A stretch of 64,000 bases of DNA from Lachnospiraceae bacterium (GTDB taxonomy: Bacteria; Bacillota; Clostridia; Lachnospirales; Lachnospiraceae): contig JAAVAC010000055.1 in assembly GCA_014804265.1 (NCBI GenBank), positions 40,203-104,202 of the forward strand, in the 5' to 3' direction. Positions 9,732-19,216 of this stretch are shown piece after piece. Position numbers and translations under genes: made by a program. The notes beneath the pieces are model-generated. The model saw nothing but the letters and a program-made list of their open reading frames with translations. It was not told the DNA's origin and ran no database searches. Each line of letters opens with the position of its first letter. Within the stretch, counting starts at the first letter, position 1.

Positions 9732-10376
9732 ATGAGAAATATATTCAACATGGATGGGCCGGTGATTACCTTTTTAAGTAAGGCAACGGATCTGGTTATC
9801 TTAAACATTCTGTATATTATCTGCTGCATCCCGGTAATTACCATTGGGGCATCTACCACCGCTCTTTATTATGTGACACTGCGTATGTCAAGAGATGAAG
9901 AGGGATATATTACAAAGGATTTCTTTCGTTCCTTTAAAGAGAATTTTAGACAGGCAACAATTATCTGGCTTATTTTAGCATGTATAGGAGGTGTCATTGG
10001 CGGAGAATTTTTAGTAATCAACCGCATGGAAGGGTCTTTTGCCTTTGGAATGGAATGCGTTGTATTTTTTAGTATTTTATTGTTTGCATTTGAAATGCTA
10101 TATGCTTTTCCGGTGCTGTCAAAATTTGATAATACAATTAAGAATACAATGAAAAATGCATTGTTCATTAGCATCCTGCACATACCAAAGACAGTGGTAA
10201 TGCTGATTTTTTCCTGCATTCCCATTGTCCTGGTGCTGGTTTCCTTAAGATGGCTGCCGTTATTTATCGCTTTGGGATTTTCGGTGGCCAGCTATACGAA
10301 TGCCTGCTGGATGGATAAGATCTTTAAGAAATTCGAGCCAAAAGAGCCGGATTTAGGAGAAGAGCCAAAAGAATGA
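9732..10376 (+). CDS. YesL family (DUF624) membrane protein
   Basis: 'NMDGPVITFLSKATDLVILNILYIICCIPVITIGASTTALYYV' typical YesL N-terminus. Confidence 0.88.
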   Translation: MRNIFNMDGPVITFLSKATDLVILNILYIICCIPVITIGASTTALYYVTLRMSRDEEGYITKDFFRSFKENFRQATIIWLILACIGGVIGGEFLVINRMEGSFAFGMECVVFFSILLFAFEMLYAFPVLSKFDNTIKNTMKNALFISILHIPKTVVMLIFSCIPIVLVLVSLRWLPLFIALGFSVASYTNACWMDKIFKKFEPKEPDLGEEPKE

Positions 10377-10522
10377 TTTGGGAGAACTGCCGGCAACGGA
10401 TTGGGCAACATGTATAGGAAAATTTAAAATATTTGTGTAATACGAGTATAGGCAAAAACTCATAGTTATTATATACTTGCAATAGGGTTTTAAAGAAAAG
10501 TAAATTTTAGGAGGAAATTGAA

Positions 10523-11635
10523 ATGGCAAGTTTATCATTAAAAAACGTTTGTAAGGTATATCCAAACGGATTTGAAGCAGTAAAAGATTTCAATCTTGAA
10601 ATCGCAGATCAGGAGTTCATTATTTTTGTAGGCCCTTCCGGATGCGGTAAATCTACTACCCTTCGTATGATTGCAGGACTGGAAGATATCTCTTCTGGCG
10701 AATTGAGAATCGGTGACAGATTAGTAAATGATGTGGAGCCAAAGGATAGAGATATTGCAATGGTATTCCAGAACTATGCTCTGTATCCGCATATGTCCGT
10801 TTATGATAACATGGCTTTTGGTTTGAAACTGAGAAAAGTACCAAAAGATGAAATCGATAAGATGGTAAAAGAAGCAGCAAAGATTCTTGACTTAACTCCA
10901 CTTCTTGACCGTAAGCCAAAGGCTTTATCCGGTGGTCAGAGACAGCGTGTTGCCATGGGGCGTGCTATCGTTCGTAATCCTAAGGTATTCCTTATGGATG
11001 AGCCTCTTTCCAACCTGGATGCAAAGCTTCGTGTACAGATGCGTATCGAAATCGCAAAGCTGCATCAGAGATTAGGTACTACCATCATCTACGTAACACA
11101 TGATCAGACAGAAGCTATGACACTTGGTACAAGAATCGTAGTTATGAAGGATGGTATCGTACAGCAGGTAGATACACCGCAAAACTTATACTCCAAGCCA
11201 AACAACTTATTTGTTGCAGGTTTCATGGGATCTCCGCAGATGAACTTCTTAGATGCGTTGGTAGAGGTTGTAGATGATACAGCAGTATTAAAGGTAGCCG
11301 GCCATTTCATTCCACTTCCGCCTGCAAAATCCAAAAAGCTCATTGAAGGCGGTTATAATGGAAGAACCGTTACATTTGGTATTCGTCCGGAGGATGTATA
11401 TGATTCTGAAATGATGGTGGAAGCTTCTCCGCAAAGCACATTTGAGGCAACCGTAAAAGTATACGAATTGCTTGGTGCAGAAGTTTACTTATACTTTGAT
11501 TTGGAAGAGTTCCCAATGACGGCCAGAGTTGATTCTCGTACAACAGCAAGACCTGGCGACATTGTTAAATTTGCAATAGATGTAGAAAAGATTCACATCT
11601 TTGACAAAGAAACAGAAATGGTTATTACAAACTAG
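10523..11635 (+). CDS. Sugar ABC transporter ATP-binding protein (UgpC/MsmK-type)
   Basis: Walker A GPSGCGKST, LSGGQRQRVAMGRAIVR, C-terminal TOBE region. Confidence 0.95.
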   Translation: MASLSLKNVCKVYPNGFEAVKDFNLEIADQEFIIFVGPSGCGKSTTLRMIAGLEDISSGELRIGDRLVNDVEPKDRDIAMVFQNYALYPHMSVYDNMAFGLKLRKVPKDEIDKMVKEAAKILDLTPLLDRKPKALSGGQRQRVAMGRAIVRNPKVFLMDEPLSNLDAKLRVQMRIEIAKLHQRLGTTIIYVTHDQTEAMTLGTRIVVMKDGIVQQVDTPQNLYSKPNNLFVAGFMGSPQMNFLDALVEVVDDTAVLKVAGHFIPLPPAKSKKLIEGGYNGRTVTFGIRPEDVYDSEMMVEASPQSTFEATVKVYELLGAEVYLYFDLEEFPMTARVDSRTTARPGDIVKFAIDVEKIHIFDKETEMVITN

Positions 11636-11646
11636 AATGTAATCAT

Positions 11647-11674
11647 GGGAGATACGCAGGTATCTCCCTTTTTT
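11647..11674 (+). terminator. Intrinsic terminator
   Basis: GGGAGATAC-gcag-GTATCTCCC-TTTTTT. Confidence 0.9.
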
Positions 11675-11729
11675 CAGTTTGCCCGCCATGGGCGGGTTCT
11701 AACGGGTGATAAGGAGGATATGGCGGTAT

Positions 11730-12815
11730 ATGTTATCAGCAGGAGTCATTCAGACCAGTATCGAAGATTTGAAGACGATTACAAAAGTGGAATTGGTGGT
11801 AGTAAATGAATCAGGCGCTGTTATGGCGGATACTTCTGGTAAAATCCAGGTGGATGAAAGCAGGATTGCAGAATTCATTGCTTCACCGGCAGACAGTCAG
11901 GCCATAGCAGGACATCTGTATTTAAAAGTATTTGATGAGGGCGAGGTAGCATATGTATTGGTATGCGAAGACAGCAATGAGGATTATACCATTGCCAAGA
12001 TTGCAGTAAGTCAGATTCAGAATTTGATTATAGCCTATAAGGAACGGTTTGATAAAAACAACTTTTTTCAGAATCTGATTTTAGACAACCTTCTGTTGGT
12101 GGACATTTATAACCGGGCGAAAAAGCTCCATATAGATATTGAGGTGTCAAGGGTAGTCTGTCTGGTGGAAGCAAAGTACGACAAAGATAATGGAGCCTTG
12201 GAAATGCTGAAAAGCCTGTTCTCTCCTCAGGCCGGAGACTTTGTAACTGCTGTGGATGAAAAGAACATTATTATTATAAAGCAGCTGGAAAATGACAATA
12301 GCTACCAGAATGTGGAAGAGGTATGCAGCACCATTGTGGATATGATCAATACAGAGGCCATGATAAAGGTAAAGGTTGCCTATGGAAATATCGTAAATGA
12401 GTTAAAGGATGTATCGAAAAGCTATAAAGAAGCAAAAATGGCGCTGGATGTAGGGAAGATTTTTTATGTGGATAAAGATGTGATATCTTATGCCACCCTT
12501 GGAATAGGCCGCCTGATTTACCAGCTTCCGGTAAGCCTCTGCAGAATGTTCATTGAAGAAATATTCGGTCAGGAAATGCCGGATAATCTGGACGAGGAAA
12601 TATTGACTACTGTGAATATGTTTCTGGAAAACAATTTGAACGTATCGGAAACCGCAAGAAAATTATTTGTGCACAGGAACACCCTGCTATATCGGTTGGA
12701 AAAACTTCAGAAGTCTACCGGACTTGATATCCGGGTTTTTGATGATGCATTGACTTTAAAGATTGCCCTTATGGTAGTCAGCTATCTGCAGTATTTGGAG
12801 AATACAGAATATTAG
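11730..12815 (+). CDS. CdaR/PucR-like transcriptional regulator
   Basis: C-terminal 'FLENNLNVSETARKLFVHRNTLLYRLEKLQKSTGLDIR' PucR HTH. Confidence 0.88.
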   Translation: MLSAGVIQTSIEDLKTITKVELVVVNESGAVMADTSGKIQVDESRIAEFIASPADSQAIAGHLYLKVFDEGEVAYVLVCEDSNEDYTIAKIAVSQIQNLIIAYKERFDKNNFFQNLILDNLLLVDIYNRAKKLHIDIEVSRVVCLVEAKYDKDNGALEMLKSLFSPQAGDFVTAVDEKNIIIIKQLENDNSYQNVEEVCSTIVDMINTEAMIKVKVAYGNIVNELKDVSKSYKEAKMALDVGKIFYVDKDVISYATLGIGRLIYQLPVSLCRMFIEEIFGQEMPDNLDEEILTTVNMFLENNLNVSETARKLFVHRNTLLYRLEKLQKSTGLDIRVFDDALTLKIALMVVSYLQYLENTEY

Positions 12816-13739
12816 ATGAATGATAAACATCATTTTTACTATGTGAGGAATATATCCCTCTTCTTGTGCATACATATAGTTAGTAGTATGAATGGACAAG
12901 GAGGGGGCATTTTGGATTTTTACAGGGATATCCGTTATCTGGACTATCAGGACGGCGAAAACAGCAGGGAGAATGTTGGGAGCGTTAAGCTTTTCTTTCG
13001 GGGAAATGCAGGAAAGGCTGAGATTTATATTAAGAAAATACCATGCCTTTATCCGATAGAATGCAAGTTGGCAGTTTCGAGGCAGGGAGCCGTCTCTTAT
13101 ACAAGATGGGTGGAAATTGACAGGACAGATTGGCGGAAAGATTTCGCATTTTCCTGGGACCAGCCTTATGACAATGTGGAAGTGGAATTGCTTATGAGCA
13201 AAGAACGGAAAATTTGTGTCAAAAAAAAGGAGTTGGATACAAAGCAGGAGCTTACAGCGCTTTATGAGGAAAAGCATCCTGTTCGGATGCAGCAGATCAG
13301 CAGGGATGAAATCGAATATGTTCCAATGAGAAATGACAGGAACAAGGAAGAACATCCGGACACAAAGGAAATGCCCCAGGATAGGCTTGCGGAAAAAGGA
13401 AAGGAAGCTCCCGGCTCGTCCGGACAGAAAACTATAAAACTGGCAGGAAGGGAAAATGAATATTACATGTCCCGGCTCAGTGAGCTTGGAGAGCTTTCTA
13501 AAGATTTAGAGCCTTTGGAGCATAATAGCTTTCTGCTTCATGGATATTTTAATTACAGGCATTTGTTGATACGGAAAGAGGGAGAACGGTTTTTAGTAGG
13601 GGTGCCGGGCAACTATTATTACCGGGAGGAAATGGTAGCCGCAATGTTTGGATTTCCCAATTTTGTTCCGGCGAAACGGGAGGATTCTGTTTTGGAAGGA
13701 GAAAAAACAGTTGGGGAATTTGGATATTATTTCGAATGA
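12816..13739 (+). CDS. Conserved hypothetical protein (real start may be ATG 12888 or TTG 12912)
   Basis: Long ORF with plausible start; RBS-like AGGAGGGGG before TTG 12912. Confidence 0.65.
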   Translation: MNDKHHFYYVRNISLFLCIHIVSSMNGQGGGILDFYRDIRYLDYQDGENSRENVGSVKLFFRGNAGKAEIYIKKIPCLYPIECKLAVSRQGAVSYTRWVEIDRTDWRKDFAFSWDQPYDNVEVELLMSKERKICVKKKELDTKQELTALYEEKHPVRMQQISRDEIEYVPMRNDRNKEEHPDTKEMPQDRLAEKGKEAPGSSGQKTIKLAGRENEYYMSRLSELGELSKDLEPLEHNSFLLHGYFNYRHLLIRKEGERFLVGVPGNYYYREEMVAAMFGFPNFVPAKREDSVLEGEKTVGEFGYYFE

Positions 13740-13760
13740 ATGCAACTGCCGTTTCACATC

Positions 13761-14489
13761 TCAAATGCCCCGAACGCATACCTGATGAAAATGAGGAGCG
13801 AGGATTTTTGCAAATTCCAATAGTTCCTCTTTTTTATACCCATGAAACCCTTTTTGTATCATATGAGGACTTTCCTCATAGCTTTGCAAAAAATAGTTAT
13901 CGCTGCCGTGAAGCCAACGGCCAATTTCTTCAAAGGATTCCCTGCAGTGAAATTCTTTCACTACAGTGGTCCTGAACTCATAAGGAATACCGCTGCTTCG
14001 TATCAGCCCTATGGATTTTTCCAACAGGTTAAGAGTAAAGTCAGAAGTGGGGCATTCAGCCCTATGGGCACAGGCATCCGGGAATCCGGCAATCATTCCA
14101 TAATGCTCCCTATCCCCTTTGATATCCATTGCGATATAATCCAATAAATGCTCCTCCATCAAATGCTCCAGCACATCCGGTTTCGAGCCGTTTGTATCCA
14201 GTTTCACGCAAAGTCCAAGTTCCCGGATGACTCCTATCAGCTCCGGCAGCTCTTTTGCCAAAGTAGGCTCGCCGCCGGTAATGCAGACGCCTGTCAGTAT
14301 GTGGGCACGTTTTTTTAAGAAAGACCGGATTTCCTCCATAGGAATCAGCGGCAATGTGTCTGGATGCAGTACCAGGTCTCCATTATGGCAAAAAGGGCAT
14401 CTGAAATTACAGCCTCCCAAAAAGACAGTAGCTGCCACATGTTCCGGATAGTCTAATAAAGTTGTCTTATTGAAACCGCATATTTGCAT
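13761..14489 (-). CDS. nrdG: Anaerobic ribonucleoside-triphosphate reductase activating protein (radical SAM)
   Basis: 'GCNFRCPFCHNGDLV' radical-SAM CxxxCxxC, 'TGGEPTL'. Confidence 0.9.
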   Translation of the reverse strand: MQICGFNKTTLLDYPEHVAATVFLGGCNFRCPFCHNGDLVLHPDTLPLIPMEEIRSFLKKRAHILTGVCITGGEPTLAKELPELIGVIRELGLCVKLDTNGSKPDVLEHLMEEHLLDYIAMDIKGDREHYGMIAGFPDACAHRAECPTSDFTLNLLEKSIGLIRSSGIPYEFRTTVVKEFHCRESFEEIGRWLHGSDNYFLQSYEESPHMIQKGFHGYKKEELLEFAKILAPHFHQVCVRGI

Positions 14490-14595
14490 AAGAGTACCTC
14501 TTTGTGGTAAGATAAAAATAGTATAAATAAATTGGAAATGCTCTCTTTATTTTAATGAATGAAAGATAGGATGGCAAGAGGTTTTCCCGCCGAGC

Positions 14596-14829
14596 CACAA
14601 AAATCAATTATCAGTCAGAGGCTCCCGCCATAGGCACCGGGACGAATGCCGGGCAGGGAAATTTTCTGCATCGCCACGCTTTCGCTCTATAAAAACGCAA
14701 CAGTGCTAAGCTCGAGAGTACCTCGCTAAGCGCTGGCGTCTTTATAAGGGCTCCTTAGAAAACATTCCCTGCCCGGCATTCGTCCCGGTGTCTATGGCGG
14801 GAGCCTCTGACTGATCATTGATTTTTGTG
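14596..14829. repeat. Long-hairpin intergenic element, type C (72/73-nt arms)
   Basis: Left arm 14596-14667 and right arm 14757-14829 are near-perfect reverse complements around an ~89-nt core. Confidence 0.92.
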
Positions 14830-14861
14830 CCAGGGAGTATGATAGCAGGAGTTTATAAAAT

Positions 14862-15368
14862 ATGGCGGATGCTGTGAAAAAAATGGAAAAAAGGGAATAT
14901 TCCCCCCACGAAAAATATATGAAGGAAGCCTTGAAGCAGGCGAAAAAGGCAGAGGCGTTAAATGAGGTGCCCATAGGCTGTGTAATCGTATACGAAGGAA
15001 AGATTATTGCAAGAGCTTATAACCGCAGGAACACGGATAAAAATACCCTTGCCCATGCGGAGATAGCGGCGATCAAAAAGGCCAGCAAGAAGCTGGGGGA
15101 CTGGCGGCTGGAAGGATGTAGCCTGTATGTAACCTTAGAACCCTGTCAGATGTGTGCCGGAGCCATTGTGCAGGCAAGAATAACGGAAGTGGTCATGGCA
15201 AGCATGAATCCCAAGGCAGGATGCGGCGGTTCCGTGCTGAACCTCCTTGAGATGGAAGAGTTCAACCATCAGGTAAAAGTCACAAGAGGAGTTCTGGGAG
15301 AAGAATGCAGCAAAATGTTAAGTGCATTTTTTACCAGATTAAGGGAAAAGAAGAAGGAAAGCAAATAG
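14862..15368 (+). CDS. tadA: tRNA adenosine(34) deaminase
   Basis: HAEIAAIKKA...PCQMCAGAIVQARI deaminase zinc motif. Confidence 0.95.
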   Translation: MADAVKKMEKREYSPHEKYMKEALKQAKKAEALNEVPIGCVIVYEGKIIARAYNRRNTDKNTLAHAEIAAIKKASKKLGDWRLEGCSLYVTLEPCQMCAGAIVQARITEVVMASMNPKAGCGGSVLNLLEMEEFNHQVKVTRGVLGEECSKMLSAFFTRLREKKKESK

Positions 15369-15374
15369 AAAAAG

Positions 15375-17108
15375 ATGAAGGTTTTATTAGTTGCTTTAAA
15401 TGCAAAGTACATACATTCAAATCCGGCCATATACAGCCTGCGGGCATATGCCGGAATCTATAAAGAGCATATTGAGTTAGTGGAATACACCATAAATCAG
15501 CCTCTGGAGGAAATTATGGGAGATATTTATAAAAGGAAGCCGGATGTGCTGGCATTTTCCTGTTATATCTGGAATATCTCGGATATCTTTTCTCTTACCG
15601 GGGAGCTAAGGAAGATACTGCCTAAGGTGCCTGTCTGGCTTGGCGGTCCGGAGGTTTCCTTTGACAGCCGGCAGATTCTTAAGGAACATGGAGAAATTAC
15701 CGGCATCATGGCAGGAGAAGGGGAAGAAACCTTTTTAGAGCTGATGGAGCATTATGTAGAGGGAGGAAAACCATTGTCTGCCATAAAAGGGCTTGTCTTA
15801 AAAGAAGGAGAAACAGGAGAGAGACCCTTAACGGATTTAAACAGACTTCCCTTTCTATATGAAAGGCTGGAGGATTTCCAGCATAAGATCATTTACTATG
15901 AATCCGGCAGGGGATGTCCGTTTCGATGCAGCTATTGTCTTTCTTCCATAGATAAGACGGTGCGTTTTCGGAATCTGGACATTGTAAAAAGAGAGCTTCA
16001 ATTTTTTTTGGACAACCGGGTAAAACAGGTAAAGTTCGTGGACCGGACTTTTAATTGCAACCATGAACATGCCATGGGCATTTGGCAATACATCAAAGAG
16101 CATGACAATGGCATGACAAATTTTCATTTTGAAGTGGCGGCAGATTTATTAAACCAGGAAGAAATCGCCCTTTTGAATAGCCTGAGGCCGGGAGCCGTCC
16201 AATTGGAAATCGGAGTCCAGTCCACCAATCCCGCTACCATTTCAGAAATCCACAGAGTAATGGATGTGGAAAAGCTTAAGAAAATCGTGGCGGCCATAAA
16301 AAGAGGCAATAACATCCACCAACATCTGGACTTGATTGCGGGGCTTCCTTATGAGGATTTTGAAACCTTTCAACAATCTTTTAATCAAGTGTATGCTATG
16401 AAGCCCCAGCAGCTCCAGCTTGGCTTTTTAAAAGTATTAAAGGGTTCTGACATACATAAAAATGCGGAGAAATACGGTATTGTATATACATCGAGAGAGC
16501 CTTATGAGGTATTGTATACAAAATGGATTTCCTACGAAGAAATCAGAAAGCTGAAGCGGATAGAAGAAATGGTGGAGCTGTATTACAATAGCAGCCAGTT
16601 CACCACCACACTGCCTATATTGGAAAAGCTGTTTGACAGTCCTTTTTCTCTTTATGAAGCTCTTGCAGAATATTATGAAAGGGAGGGATATTTCACCAAT
16701 TCCCCTTCCAGAACTTACCGCTATTTGATTCTTTTGGAATTTGCTATAAATAAAAGTGCAGACGGAATCTATTGTGAGGAATTCTTTAAAGAGCTGCTTA
16801 CAATGGATTTCTATTTAAGGGAAAATGCAAAAAGCCGTCCTGCCTTCGCAAAGGATTTAACATCCTATAAGGATGCCATAAGAGACGTTTATCGACAGGA
16901 AGAGGCAGAAAGAATATTGCTTCCGGGCTATATGGCTTATGATGCAAGGCAGATGGCAAAAATGACCCATGTGGAAGTTTTTGACTATGATTTGCATACA
17001 GGAGAAAAACTACGGGTTCCCAAATTCGTGCTGTTTGACTATAAGGAACGTTCTCCTCTGACATATCAGGCCGCCCTGCATGAAATCACCGATAGGAGGA
17101 GCTTATGA
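15375..17108 (+). CDS. B12-binding domain radical SAM protein
   Basis: N-terminal B12-binding-like fold; 'GRGCPFRCSYC' motif. Confidence 0.92.
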   Translation: MKVLLVALNAKYIHSNPAIYSLRAYAGIYKEHIELVEYTINQPLEEIMGDIYKRKPDVLAFSCYIWNISDIFSLTGELRKILPKVPVWLGGPEVSFDSRQILKEHGEITGIMAGEGEETFLELMEHYVEGGKPLSAIKGLVLKEGETGERPLTDLNRLPFLYERLEDFQHKIIYYESGRGCPFRCSYCLSSIDKTVRFRNLDIVKRELQFFLDNRVKQVKFVDRTFNCNHEHAMGIWQYIKEHDNGMTNFHFEVAADLLNQEEIALLNSLRPGAVQLEIGVQSTNPATISEIHRVMDVEKLKKIVAAIKRGNNIHQHLDLIAGLPYEDFETFQQSFNQVYAMKPQQLQLGFLKVLKGSDIHKNAEKYGIVYTSREPYEVLYTKWISYEEIRKLKRIEEMVELYYNSSQFTTTLPILEKLFDSPFSLYEALAEYYEREGYFTNSPSRTYRYLILLEFAINKSADGIYCEEFFKELLTMDFYLRENAKSRPAFAKDLTSYKDAIRDVYRQEEAERILLPGYMAYDARQMAKMTHVEVFDYDLHTGEKLRVPKFVLFDYKERSPLTYQAALHEITDRRSL

Positions 17109-17734
17109 AAAAACGTACAAAAGAAATACTGGACAAGCTGGATGAAGTCTATACCACAGAATATAAATGCTATTTAAATCACGAAAATGCATGGCAGTTG
17201 TTGATTGCCACCATGTTAAGCGCTCAATGTACCGATGCCAGAGTCAATATCGTGACAAAGGATTTGTTTCAAAAATATAAAAGTCCACAGGATTTTGCGG
17301 ATGCGGATTTAAAGGAGCTGGAGCAGGATATCAAATCTACCGGATTTTATCACAACAAGGCCAAAAATATTATTGCCTGCTGTAAGGATCTGGTAACCAT
17401 TCATGGTGGAGAAGTGCCATCTGACATAGAAGCGCTGACCGCCCTGCAGGGAGTGGGAAGGAAGACCGCAAATGTCATAAGGGGCAATATTTTTCATGAA
17501 CCCAGCGTGGTAGTGGATACTCATGTAAAACGGATATCCAAAAAGCTTGGGTTTACAAAAGAAGAGGATCCGGTCAAGATTGAACAGGATTTGATGAAGG
17601 TTCTTCCAAAAGACCACTGGATTTTGTATAATATACAGATTATTACATTTGGAAGGCAGATCTGCATGGCAAGGAACCCCAAGTGTCAGGAATGTTTTTT
17701 GACGGAATACTGTTCTTATTATAAAGAAAAGTGA
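17105..17734 (+). CDS. nth: Endonuclease III
   Basis: 'LQGVGRKTANVI', VDTHVKRI, C-terminal FeS cysteines CMARNPKCQECFLTEYC. Confidence 0.96.
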   Translation: MKKRTKEILDKLDEVYTTEYKCYLNHENAWQLLIATMLSAQCTDARVNIVTKDLFQKYKSPQDFADADLKELEQDIKSTGFYHNKAKNIIACCKDLVTIHGGEVPSDIEALTALQGVGRKTANVIRGNIFHEPSVVVDTHVKRISKKLGFTKEEDPVKIEQDLMKVLPKDHWILYNIQIITFGRQICMARNPKCQECFLTEYCSYYKEK

Positions 17735-17749
17735 AAAGAGGATGCGTGC

Positions 17750-18469
17750 ATGGAGTCTTATGTGGTGGTGGATTTAGAAACTACTGGATTGAACCCAAAA
17801 GAAGATAAAATCATAGAAATCGGTGCCATTAAGATAGAGGGGGGACAGCAGGCAGATACCTTCAGGACTCTTGTAAATCCCGGGAGAATTCTATCGGAAA
17901 GAGTTCAGAATATTACCCATCTTACCGATAAAGATTTGGAAGAGGCGCCTTATATAGAAGAAGTGATTCCGAAATATCTGGAGTTTGCCGGGGAGTATCC
18001 TCTTGTGGGACACCGGATATTATTTGATTTTTCTTTTTTGAAAAGAGCGGCGGTAAATTGTGGATTTTCTTATGAAAGAGATGGAGTGGATACGCTGAGG
18101 ATCGCAAGAATCTGTCTGCCGGAGCTGGAAAGCAGGAGCCTGCCCAATCTGTGCCGTCATTTTGGAATCGCCCATCAGGCTCACAGGGCATTTGGAGATG
18201 CCAAGGCAACATTGGAATTGTTCCAGATTCTCACAGAGCGGTTTTATGAAGAGAATGATAAGCTGTTTCAGCCAAGAGAGCTTAAGTATCAGGTAAAGAA
18301 AGAACAGCCTGCTACCAAATCCCAGAAAAAGCATATCTTGAAGCTGCTGAAGTATCATTCTCTTACGTCCGAATATGATCTTGACAGGATTACGAGAGGT
18401 GAGGCAAGCCGTTATGCGGACAGCATCATCCTTCACTATGGACGGTGTCCGAAAGAATCGCAAGGATAG
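17750..18469 (+). CDS. 3'-5' exonuclease (DnaQ/PolC epsilon-like)
   Basis: 'VVVDLETTGLNPKEDKIIEIGA' ExoI, ExoII and 'HRAFGDAKATLELF' ExoIII. Confidence 0.9.
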   Translation: MESYVVVDLETTGLNPKEDKIIEIGAIKIEGGQQADTFRTLVNPGRILSERVQNITHLTDKDLEEAPYIEEVIPKYLEFAGEYPLVGHRILFDFSFLKRAAVNCGFSYERDGVDTLRIARICLPELESRSLPNLCRHFGIAHQAHRAFGDAKATLELFQILTERFYEENDKLFQPRELKYQVKKEQPATKSQKKHILKLLKYHSLTSEYDLDRITRGEASRYADSIILHYGRCPKESQG

Positions 18470-19043
18470 GCTTTTTCATTATGGAGTTCAGCTTTTTTGC
18501 GGCAAGAATCAGATCCTGGATTTTGGAAACCTGCCCCCTGCTTTTATAAATAGAAGCCAGAAGCTTGTAGTTTCCGCTGATGTCCGTTCCGATGGAAACA
18601 GCGAATTCCAAGGGAATCAAAGCTTCCTCTTCATAGCCTGCTTCATAAAGGAGGCTGCCCCACTGATACAGAGTCCGGACTAACAAGGTGTAATTTTGAT
18701 CATATTCTGACAAAACGGTAATATTGGCAGTGCCATATTGGAGCTTTAAATCGGTATTGGTAAATTCTGAAAGATTTACTATTTTTAAATCCTTTAAAGC
18801 ATTGATTTGATCTATGCAGTCCTGCAGCTTTGGATTTTCCGTCAGGATATGGAAAGGCAGCCGTTCATAGGGAATCTGCACATAGTTTAAGCCATCCAGG
18901 GATTTCTTACGGACATTGTTTGCTTCCCGTTCCCGTTCCCAGAAGGCTTCTTCCGCTTTTCGATTGTTTTTGTCAGATTTGGAAAGCTGGTAAGTAAGCC
19001 AGCAGCCGAATACAATAAAGCTTGCCAAAATAATAAAATTCAT
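18426..19043 (-). CDS. Hypothetical membrane-anchored protein
   Basis: ORF with N-terminal TM 'MNFIILASFIVFGCWLTYQLS'; helical-repeat-like C-terminus. Confidence 0.65.
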   Translation of the reverse strand: MNFIILASFIVFGCWLTYQLSKSDKNNRKAEEAFWEREREANNVRKKSLDGLNYVQIPYERLPFHILTENPKLQDCIDQINALKDLKIVNLSEFTNTDLKLQYGTANITVLSEYDQNYTLLVRTLYQWGSLLYEAGYEEEALIPLEFAVSIGTDISGNYKLLASIYKSRGQVSKIQDLILAAKKLNSIMKKPILAILSDTVHSEG

Positions 19044-19216
19044 ATATAATATCCTTTCAGTAAGAAGGTGAATCAAAATGTTTAATAATAAAAAATCAAA
19101 ACAAATTTTTTCAACAATCATTATTATTATTTTAATTCTGTCAATGGTAGTGCCAATGGCTGTTTCTATTTTCTGACAGTAGGCCACTACAACAGATTAT
19201 AACACGAGGAGGCATT

